A DNA stretch of 64,000 nt from contig JAACJP010000043.1 of NCBI GenBank assembly GCA_013368375.1, positions 186,001 to 250,000 on the forward strand, given 5' to 3'. Shown piece by piece: positions 55,837 to 64,000 of the stretch. Below the pieces are notes generated by a model that was not told the origin of the DNA, did not search any database, and was given only the letters and a program-made list of their open reading frames with translations. Origin of the DNA: Tricholomella constricta (Eukaryota > Basidiomycota > Agaricomycetes > Agaricales > Lyophyllaceae). The position numbers and the translations under genes are program-made. Position 1 is the first letter of the stretch, and every line of letters starts with the position of its first letter.

Positions 55837-57702
55837 CTAGGCATCGCTATCGCCGTTTTCGTCGCAAGTCCGCGCGGGTAAGCCAGCCTTCTGGTAATAC
55901 CGCACATAGTCTACTGCCATCTCAAAGGGGCCAGAGGTGAACCACGAAGGCTGTTGTTGTGGGTGAGTCGAGAGCTCCACTAGGAGAAGAAGGGAATCAG
56001 CACACGAACGGAATTGCTTTCAAAGGAAAGACGAGCAACCCACCAGAACCGATCGATAACCGTAACGATACCGTTTCAGAAAGGCTAGATCCCTTCTCTG
56101 GGACCGTAGGCACATCATCAGAGTCCACAACATCCCACGTCCCCGTCCACTACACAAAAGTCCCGTGAGCAACATGCGTAAATTTCGTTGCTCATGATAA
56201 TTAGAAGGCTTACGAAATTCCGCTGATTTGTATGTGACCATGGCACCTTCGCCGATATCTCCACGAAACCTCCCGTCAAACACAACGGGCTCCTCTGGCG
56301 CAGGACGTCACTGACATATTGCCTTGTACTGCGGCTGTTGGAGCGCATGGGATATGACTGCAATATAAGATAGCCGTTACGGGTGGTTGTATGTCGAGAA
56401 TTGTGTGAATGATCGTTCAGGGTCTCCCAGACAGGATCGGCGTCTGGAGGCAAAGTTGTCAGCGACGGTAAGATCGAAGAGCGCGGTGCCAAAAAACCAA
56501 ATACCTTTTGAGAACGTCCGATCGTCGGTATTGAACTCATCTGAGAACACCAGATCGTAAACCACCCCATCACTACTCGTCCGCTTCAATGCTTCTCGTG
56601 GCGTGACAGGATCAATCAACCCAAACAACGACCTGTGTACAGAAACATTTGTCAGGTCAGGATCTCTCCATCACGTAAAAGCTCAAAAACAACAATCTCA
56701 CACGAGCGGTAACTGACTTCGCTTGTCGAAATCCACAGCAGACGCCTGACCCGTCGCGTTGATTCTCGTATTCCCCACAATAAGAGAATTCCGGCCATTA
56801 TCGTGGTAGAATGCGACGACCGGGTAGATCACGAACAGGGCAAGCAGCGCTCCGACGAGCAGCACCAGCGCCGAGAGATTTTTAAAGCCACGCCATGACA
56901 TCGGGCGGCCAGGGACCTTCACCACTTTCCCATCAGGATCATGCAAGTTGTCCTCCTCGTCCAACGGCTCGTTCTCGTCCATCGATGGGTCATACGCGTA
57001 TGCCACGAGCCCCCGTTCAGGGGTCATCATGCCCGCCGGATACTTGGAGTCGGAGGAAAGAGACACGAAGGAGTCGCCGGATATTGAGATCATGGAGCTG
57101 CGGTTTGCGTGCGGGAGCGTGGGCGGGAGGAGCAGGACGTCGTCCATCGTGTCTGCGCGGCGGTATAGGATCATCGAGCCTCGCGAGCTCGTCGAGTTCA
57201 TGGTCAGAGGTGACCCCAGTGCAAGGGCTCGGCTTTCTTCGGACGGTATCCGGGTGATGTGCGCGCTGCCACGTGAGCCTGGACGCGCAAAGGGAGAGAC
57301 GATGGGCGAGAGGGCGTGCGACGGGGGCGAGCCGGAAGGGAAGGAGGGGTTGAGCGGCGATGAAGTGACGCTCTTGTACGACGGCATCCTTGAGCTAGAC
57401 CCTGCCTCGGGCCCCGTACTTCGAGGTCGCTCAAAGAGCAGGTCTTGGCTGGGGTGCTGCGGCACGCCCATCGACGTAGAGCCTGGTCGTGAATGGCTGG
57501 TGCGAGAATTGTGGGTCGACGACGAAGCTATGGGGGGATTTTCCAGCGCATGCACAGGCCTCGTGGGCTGTCTAGCCTCCTCCGCAAGCATGCGTTGTCT
57601 CTCGTGAGGAGAGTTGTGGCCAGATGGTATGTTGTCGTCGGGAAAAGATGGGTCGAAGTCGACTTCATAATCTTTCACCCACGATTGCGGTCGAGGGGCC
57701 AT
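55837..57702 (-). pseudogene. KRE6/SKN1-like beta-glucan synthesis protein with truncated GH16 domain
   Basis: From ATG 57702 (MAPRPQSWVKDYEVDFDPSF) a 330-residue Ser/Pro-rich cytosolic region precedes one membrane segment (LSALVLLVGALLALFVIYPV). This is the layout of Kre6/Skn1 type II proteins that act in beta-1,6-glucan synthesis. The GH16 domain begins normally: GLIDPVTPREALKRT, DLVFSDEFNTDDRTF. After DPVWETLND, LTGGFVEISAKVPW and a short stretch, the sequence passes within about 270 bp to the domain end FEMAVDYVRYYQKAG and a stop at 55837-55839. Roughly 150 or more residues of the usual catalytic core, including the expected acid/base Glu pair, are missing, so activity is unlikely. It may be a decaying gene or a non-catalytic variant. 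An upstream in-frame start would add 69 residues. Confidence 0.65.
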
Positions 57703-59014
57703 TGATGGGCGAATCAAAGATGGACAAGAAGGCTGATAAAACGGCGGGTAGTCGCCGACATGTACGCAGACCACCGCAAGGGATGTGATTCGTGACCGAC
57801 TATCTGTGATGTGACGGAACTTGGCAACGCTCAACATTCCCAATATTGGCAACAACCGAGCTTGGCATTGCCGCCGTTCCAGGGAGCGGTGTTTTGTTCT
57901 AAACGTCAAGGTGCGACCAGAATAGACATTATACGCGAAGCCGCCGTAACCCGCTCAACGTGGCGTGGTGCAAATTTCACGGTCGCGGTTGAAACTTCGA
58001 AGATAAGCTTCGTAACTGCAAGTCTGTAACATAGCCAAGTCTGAAGCGCCGATGCTAAAATTAGCAGGCATACTCGTGTGTACGGGCAGGCGAAAGGTAT
58101 TCCCCGCCGTGAAATCCGGGTGTTCGAGCACGGTTTGTTTGCCCAATAGCTTAGGAGTTGCCCAATAGCTTAGGGGTTCGACATAAAGTCAAGGTCGACG
58201 AGATGGTCAGGTGAACCTCAACAAGTCTCAAGTCTCGAAACAAAGAGGTCGCTGAGCGCATATATCGACGGCGAAGGACTGCCTGTTTCCGTTGTTGTCG
58301 AAGATTCAAAACGTTCGAGGTCCATTTCCAATAAAGCTTCGGCCCGAGTTACCGAAAGCCCTGACCGACCTGAGCAATTGAAACATTCTACTTACCATTC
58401 CCTTGAAAAATGGACGGGTGGTGGGGAGGAAGACAGGTCACAGCAGCATGGTGATGATGGTAAGGAAGAGAGCTGCGGTCGTGAATCTAATTGGCGTCAG
58501 ACTCAGAAGAGGAGAAGCCGAAAGATCATGATATGACGTCAGTAGATTCCCTTTGCTGGACAGGCCTTTACACGGGTCCTCAAGCTTTCAAGAGATAAGA
58601 TGTGTATTGATTCAGACGCTGCGCGACTGTTTTGTCAACGTTTTATCGCTTCAGCAGGAGGCCCCATCGACGAGGCAGAGGCTTCCTTGAAGTCTGTCGC
58701 AATTGCAAAGGCCGACTTACTCCATCTCCAGCCTAACTACTACTCCAATTTATTGCTCAAGGTAGAGTGTTACATCCGAGTACGCATGGAGGAACAACAA
58801 CAACAACAGATCCAATCAGAGAGAGAGAAAATAACGGTAATAGGCAAGCCAACAATCGTGTATTATATACTGAACGCGACAGCCTGCAGGCTGCCCTGCG
58901 TACAGTGTGTCATCATGCCCTCCCCTCCCACAGTTTCATTAAGCAGGAACTTGTCGGCATTCCTCCCTCCTCCCAATCCACCCTACGCACAGTGCATTAA
59001 ATCCGTGTGCGTTT
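57703..59014. other. Intergenic region, no supported gene
   Basis: Upstream side of the KRE6-like gene and 3' flank of SDHB. A 141-codon plus-strand frame (58600-59025) overlaps the SDHB 3' end and has a Gln repeat but no domain. Confidence 0.45.
58141..58178 (+). repeat. 19-bp tandem duplication
   Basis: GCCCAATAGCTTAGGAGTT is followed directly by the same 19 bases with one change (GGAG to GGGG). Confidence 0.9.
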
Positions 59015-60535
59015 CTACTCGGTAGCAAGCTCGAGCTTGATCCTGGCGATGGCGGCGGCGGGGTTAAGGCCCTTGGGGCATGTACGAGAGCCTGTGTGGT
59101 AGCAAGGGCGTCAGCACGTGTAATAGAGTATATGAAGATCCATGGAAATGAGTGGGTGAGAAAAAAAATGGGAGATGAAGCGCATATATGCGCGTAGATA
59201 TGTGGATGGCGGGCAGAAGGATAAGGAAGCCAGGGTGGGATGGACACTACAGGGGAGGAGCGGGAACGAGTCACGTTGACGGAGCCGGGGATAGGATAGG
59301 ACAAGGAGGAGAGTCGAGGAGCGGGAGTAAGGCATGTCGAAGGATAGTAACGCGCATGGTTTTGTATCCACGTGTGTATAGGCAGGTAGAAGGATAGGTA
59401 AAACGATGAGAGGATAAAGGAGAAGCAAAGAAGAAGATGGAAGAGGAAGAAAGAGAGTAACGAGGAATGAGGACGGGACGTACAGTTGAAAATGGTGTGG
59501 CAACGGTACAGGCTCATCTCGTTCTGCAACTTCTCCTTGCGCTCGGCACCGTACGAGTCCTGGATAAAGCCCCAGTCAGTAAGCAAATGTAAGCAAGAGT
59601 TACAACGGAAGCGGAAGGGCGACGTAGCCGAAAGGACGGGCACCCGCTTCATGGCGTACGACGAATATATGGCGTTTTTCCACAACGCAGGTATGCGAAG
59701 AGATAGCAAAGCCGACAGGATGAAGATTGGAGGCTTACCCTAGAGTCCGCAATCCACCGGTAGGCCTGCATGAGGGTGGCAGGGCCGAGGTACTCGTCCT
59801 GATTCCACCAATAGGAGGGACAAGAAGTCGAGCAGCAAGCGCATAGAATGCACTCATACAGTCCGTCGAGCTTCTTGCGGTCTTCCTGCGACTGGATGAA
59901 CTCGCCTGTGAGCGGTGGTGAGCGGGTCAATAATCTGCCGTGTGAGACAACCGCAATGACCCACCTTTTTCGGGGGGGTTGTCGTTCTGGAGGTAGGGTT
60001 GGATGGACTTGTACTGCTTGTAGAAGAGCGTGAGGTCAGGTACAAGGTCCTTCACAATGTACACTAGAGTCCCACACATGATTAGAACCCATGAAAGTTG
60101 ACACCGCACAACAGGAGTGGAAAACGCACTATGGGGCAGCGGGTAGATCTTGGTGTCCTTGGTTCCATCCCGCTGGATCCTGCAAAGGCACGCGAGGGTG
60201 TTCTGGCCGTCGATGTTCATGGCGCAGGAGCCACAGATGCCCTCACGGCACGAACGACGAAAAGTGAGGGTCGGGTCGACCTCGTTCTTGATCTTGATGA
60301 GCGCATCCAGAATCATGGGCCCCGTCTGGTTCAAGTCGATCTGGTACGACTGCAATGTCGGCTTCTTGTCTGGCTGGTCGGGGTTCCAGCGGTAGATCTT
60401 GAACTCCTTCATGAGCACAGGCTTTTCGGTGGGCACGGCCTGCGTGCGGGCGGCGGTGGAGGAGAGGGCGCGCGCAGCAGACATGGGAAGGCGGTGCGCG
60501 GCGAGGCGCGGGGTACGGGCGAGCAGCGACTGCAT
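59015..60535 (-). CDS. sdh2: Succinate dehydrogenase iron-sulfur subunit (complex II, SDHB)
   Basis: ATG 60535 starts a mitochondrial presequence ([19 protein letters not shown], then ARALSSTAA). The ferredoxin-type N-terminal part carries the [2Fe-2S] ligands in [20 protein letters not shown] followed by AC. The C-terminal part carries the [4Fe-4S] motif [16 protein letters not shown] and the [3Fe-4S] motif CHTIFNC, with [10 protein letters not shown] formed across the last intron. The stop is at 59015-59017 after RIKLELATE. It passes electrons from the flavoprotein subunit to ubiquinone in the inner mitochondrial membrane, joining the TCA cycle and respiration. The intron before [15 protein letters not shown] is longer than usual (about 165 nt). 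The conserved residues of carboxamide-fungicide binding (PSYWW, CHTIFNC) look normal. Confidence 0.96.
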
Positions 60536-61137
60536 GATGGTGAAGTGAGGGCGGTCTAGAGGTCGGGGGCGTAGAGTCTGAGGGGAACTTGCTCGTCGCG
60601 TGATTTCGGAGTACCGTCAATTTGTTCCGAGCCAATCACATGCCGCCCTTTTACAACCACGGCCAATTTCAAATCATTACCCGGAATCTATTCAAGCCTA
60701 GGTTGTGTTCTAGGTTTCGTCAAGACGTCGACGCTGACTTGACTGTTCGAGCGTCTTTGGAGCGATAGGAATGCTTCTCAATTCCATGACCACATCGTCA
60801 TGATCATGAAGGATCGAGGTTCTTTATTTGGCCAATTTCTTGAGGAGCTGCGCCCACCTTTAGATTCGCATTTACGGTGTTGTCTCTGAACGTTGAACTG
60901 TTCATGATCAACAATCGTCACGATATCGATGCGTCGTCCTCGAAATATACATTGATTATCTACAACTGGACCTCAAGCTCAAGGCTCGGTTTGACTTGCT
61001 CTGTCTCCTCCCCAGGCTTCTAGCCGCCACCAGCTCCTCTGCTCTCTCTATACATCTCCCTGATCCAGTTTCGTTCAGATTCCACTTTTCAACAAGTCTC
61101 TGTATGGCATCTCCGCGTCTTGAGACCTTAATATTTA

Positions 61138-61371
61138 ATGCTCATCCAAAGAACGCTCAGAATTTCCGCTTCTGCTCTTCAACCTACATCCTCCCCAACA
61201 CAACACACAACACATGCTCTACTAAGCCCTGTGCCTACGCGCCTGAATTCGACTGCCTCCGGATCCCCTCCTCTTGTGCCCGCAATCTCAGCTTCACGCG
61301 GGCCCGACGACCCTTCCATCCGTCGTCGACTTGGAGCAGGCCTATTCTGCTCGCACCGTTTAAAGCCTTGA
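61138..61371 (+). CDS. Possible small mitochondrial protein, divergent to SDHB
   Basis: A 77-codon ATG-initiated frame starts MLIQRTLRISASALQPTSS and contains PTRLNSTASGSP. Together these look like a mitochondrial targeting sequence (basic, Ser/Thr/Leu-rich, no acidic residues for 48 residues). It ends IRRRLGAGLFCSHRLKP. No family is recognised. It may be only the first exon of a longer gene or not translated; overlapping frames exist in the same stretch, including one starting at 60996. Confidence 0.3.
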   Translation: MLIQRTLRISASALQPTSSPTQHTTHALLSPVPTRLNSTASGSPPLVPAISASRGPDDPSIRRRLGAGLFCSHRLKP

Positions 61372-62078
61372 CTCTGGATTCCTTCATTTGAGAGAGCTTA
61401 CAAGCGTGTATTCACCCGTGCATGCATGTTTAGTAGCACGCAGTGTATATCGCATATGAGCCACACACACACAGCACAGCACAGCAAGAAGCGTCTCTGC
61501 ATTTGGAGCACTCATCGCATCGGACGCAGCAGTCGGGCCTCCCCCCCTTTTGATCGCTCCGGAGAATCTGGTCGGGATTGAATATTGATGTCCTCCGTTG
61601 ATCTGATCCTTTGTGGATCGCAGCAGTCACTGACATGAATGGCAGAACCAGTATGTATGTATGCTCAATCTACTAGCGGACTTGATGATGATGATCGCGG
61701 CAAGACGGGAATCGCCTTTATATCCTCATTTGCGGGCGTCTTTAGAGGCAAAGGACGGGTTCTTGTCCACCGCACCGGATGGACAAAAGGGCACTATTGT
61801 TCAGAACGGTATTAGTGTCCACGATGATGAGAGGTCTTTCGGCGGGACAATGGACGAGCTCGAACCTCTCGGCAACGACGACATGCGGACCGACGGACGG
61901 TCTGAGAGAGTAGACATCAAAGAGCGGGCGGGGGTCATGGCCAATTATAAAATAAGTTTCTATTTCCACTTCCAAAGCGTTCTGCTATGTACTAGTAGTA
62001 GCTCTTCCAAGCGTAAGCCCGAAAGTAATATTACAACATCAACAACAAAAGACCAAGCCTAATTAGAGTATGCGAGTA

Positions 62079-62098
62079 GTCGGTCGGTCGGTCGGTCG
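62079..62098 (+). repeat. (GTCG)5 microsatellite
   Basis: Five tandem copies of GTCG. Confidence 0.9.
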
Positions 62099-62576
62099 TA
62101 TCCAAGTCACGTTAAGAAGAAAGGAAAAAAAAAAAAGACAGAAAACCTGTGTATATATATCGCTGTATGTGCGTAATGTGTCGTGCGCTGGGTGGGGGTG
62201 AGGGTGGAGGAGGGTGTGCAAGTGGCCGAGGGAGTTTGGATGGTACAGGATGCGGTTTGGCATGGGGGAATGCCAAGGCATCTGTATCCTGCGCGGATAG
62301 CTGGGGGTATCGAATGAGGAGGACAGCATACGTTTTTCACTCGTGTGAGTGCGCTGCTGACCCTGTTCTGGGCTCGAGGGGTAAGAATAGGAAACAAGAC
62401 AAAAGAAACAGATCTCAAAAAAAAAACGACAAAAATTGGGGAAGGGGGGTGGATGTCGAAACAATCCAGGAAAGACCAAGTCACCCAAAAAAAAGTCCAC
62501 CACCCTCAAACCCCTCGGAAACCAAAAAAAGCTCTCTCGAACCCATGGAGGAGGATGGATGAGAGGCGATGCGACG

Positions 62577-64000
62577 TCATCGCTTGCGTTTTGCGCCCAC
62601 AGTCCCATCGAGCTCCATCTCGTCCGCGTCGCCTACTTCCCCAAGATCCGTAGTCAGGACGAGCGCAGGACTGTCTCCCCGGCCTGCACCTTCCCCGCTG
62701 CCGCTGCCACTACCTTCGCTGTCAACACCCCCGCGAGGATCTAGCATCGCCACGTCCGGATCCTCAGCTTCACCATCAGCTTCTGTCTCCTCGGGGAGGG
62801 ACACCCGTGTCCCCGACATCCGCATCGCTGCAGGATCCACGTCCGCGCCCACCGCAGGCGAGCCCTCGACAGACTCATCGTCCCCGTCCACGACAGGGTC
62901 AGCCCCCTCCTCCTCTTCCTCGTACTCGACCTCGATCTCGACGTCCTCCTCCAGATCTGCGAATGTCCGGCAGAGCGGACAGGAGAAGGCTGGGTGGTGC
63001 GTCTCGAGGAGCGGGCGGATGCACTTGTAGTGGAACGTGTGCGAGCATGGCGCGATGAACAGCGCCTGCCGGATCGTCACCCCGAACAGGCAGATGCAGC
63101 AGTCCGGGATCTGCGACTTGGATGAGGCAGGGGCCTTGCCCGCTGCTGCTGCTGCTGCTGGCGCCGAGGTGGGACCCGCAGATAATTTCGCGGGCGCCAC
63201 AGAGAGGGTTTTGAGGATCTTGAGCGTATTCGTGCTGTTATGCCAGTTGGAGGTTGCCTTTCATAGATGTAGAAAAATGTAACTCACTTGAAAGCATTTG
63301 CGCCGGCCTGCCACTCGCGCCCCAGCTCGATCCTGATCTTGACAGACTTGTAGATATCCTCTGCGCCGCCCTGGTAGTCGACTCCGAGCTGCAGAATATC
63401 GCCGTCCTTCATCTGGTACGGGCGCGACTCGGTGTTTGCCGGAGAGAGTCGAACATGGTTGAGAAAGGTGCCACTGGAGGACTTGGTGTCCTTGATGAAG
63501 AACTGGCCGGTGAAATCGACCCAGATCTCTGCGTGTGCGCGCGAGACGACTTTGGATTTGAATGCGAGGCGGTTAGTGCCCAAGGCGTTCACAGCGGCGA
63601 GGCCAATGCCTGAACGGTCGGTGAAGCGCCCGATGCGCAGAGCGGGGTCTCCGCCCTTGAGGTCGCGGGAGATGGCGTCGAAACGGAGGGTGCGGCGGGA
63701 GTCAATGTGGGGGACGAGACGGATTCGATGTGATGCAAGTGATGATATTGGTCTGGTGGAGTCGACTTGGGGTTGAACTTGGGGTGTGGCTGATGGCTGA
63801 GGTGGAATTGTGGGCGGTGGATTTACCCCTACTGGACTTGCTATCGTTCCTGCTGAACGACGGCGTCTGAGCATTTGAGATATGCCAAGGCCTGCGGGGG
63901 TCGTGCTTGCTTGATGAGATGTTGAGGGTTGAACGCTTGTTGCCACAGGGCCTGGCCGGCTGCGTCTGTGGCCTCCCACGACAAGCCCACTCGGCGACGG
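62577..64000 (-). CDS. dma1: FHA-RING E3 ubiquitin ligase Dma1 (5' end outside the window)
   Basis: The frame is open to the right edge of the window, so the N-terminus is missing. After a Ser/Pro-rich region, the FHA domain reads RIGRFTDRSG, then SKVVSRAHAEIWVDFTGQFF, DTKSSSGTFLNHVRLSP and KDGDILQLGVDYQGG, with the phosphothreonine-binding Arg, Ser and Asn positions present. A single intron follows GANAFK. The RING reads CCICLFGVTIRQALFIAPCS, then HTFHYKCIRPLLE and CPLCRTF. An acidic tail ends VGAKRKR, a possible nuclear signal. The FHA-RING order is that of Dma1/Dma2 and CHFR, which ubiquitinate cell-cycle targets and restrain septation or mitotic exit when the spindle is disturbed. It is adjacent to, but independent of, SDHB. 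Confidence 0.92.

Larger units (their letters stand above)
60536..62576. other. Intergenic region between SDHB and Dma1
   Basis: Apart from the small plus-strand ORF at 61138-61371, no gene is supported. The frame at 61661-62062 is open for 133 codons without recognisable features. Low-complexity runs and a (GTCG)5 repeat lie near the Dma1 3' end. Confidence 0.45.

Noticed and set aside
58600..59025. 141-codon plus-strand ORF with Gln repeat
   Set aside because: Overlaps the SDHB 3' end, no domain, no splice or promoter support.
1..64000. tRNA, rRNA and CRISPR search by eye
   Set aside because: No B-box-like GGTTCGANTCC with a matching A-box, no rRNA-like block and no regularly spaced direct repeats were seen; a covariance-model scan would be needed to exclude degenerate tRNAs.

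Overview
The window is a fungal nuclear contig, most likely from an Agaricomycete (mushroom-forming basidiomycete). The evidence is short GT-AG introns of roughly 46-65 nt, often with a TACTAAC or CTGAC branch point. Several families also point there: a FunK1-type protein kinase, a FuA-class glutathione transferase, fast-evolving F-box/LRR proteins and Tad-like non-LTR retrotransposons. All gene models were spliced by hand from open frames and splice signals. No transcript data or database search was available.

Layout. 1-1.8 kb holds the 3' part of a LINE retrotransposon, running close up to an F-box protein (1983-3889, +). A mostly empty stretch leads to a 16-exon sugar transporter (7178-9564, +). 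ATG13, the autophagy-initiation scaffold, follows (11114-13799, +). Next come an HExxH protein of unknown function (15140-16198, +), a coiled-coil protein (17923-19256, +), and then genes on the minus strand: a class I methyltransferase, a small secreted protein, a Dot5-like nuclear peroxiredoxin and a large LRR protein (23993-27783). A FunK1 kinase (29337-32591, -) lies between a broken glutathione transferase copy and its intact paralogue (34067-34891, -); the two copies form a direct segmental duplication. A tiny spliced ORF with micro-exons (33171-33602) lies in the gap between kinase and transferase.

Transaldolase (37085-38451, +), a second F-box protein and an M14 carboxypeptidase-like gene that has lost key active-site residues bring the window to 43 kb. 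The region 44.4-54.7 kb is repeat-derived. It contains a foldback element with arms of about 425 bp, whose right arm is interrupted by an apparently full-length 8.8-kb LINE (45884-54654). That LINE has a 16-bp target-site duplication, an A-tail and an intact 5-kb ORF2. The right end carries a truncated KRE6/SKN1-like gene, succinate dehydrogenase iron-sulfur subunit (59015-60535, -) and the start-truncated FHA-RING ligase Dma1 (62577 to the window edge, -).

The host genes are ordinary housekeeping and accessory genes without operon logic: central carbon metabolism (transaldolase, SDHB), sugar uptake, autophagy, redox defence (peroxiredoxin, GST) and cell-cycle ubiquitination. The unusual material is in the accessory parts: the nested retroelement, the duplicated GST block around the kinase, the predicted inactive carboxypeptidase and the micro-exon ORF.
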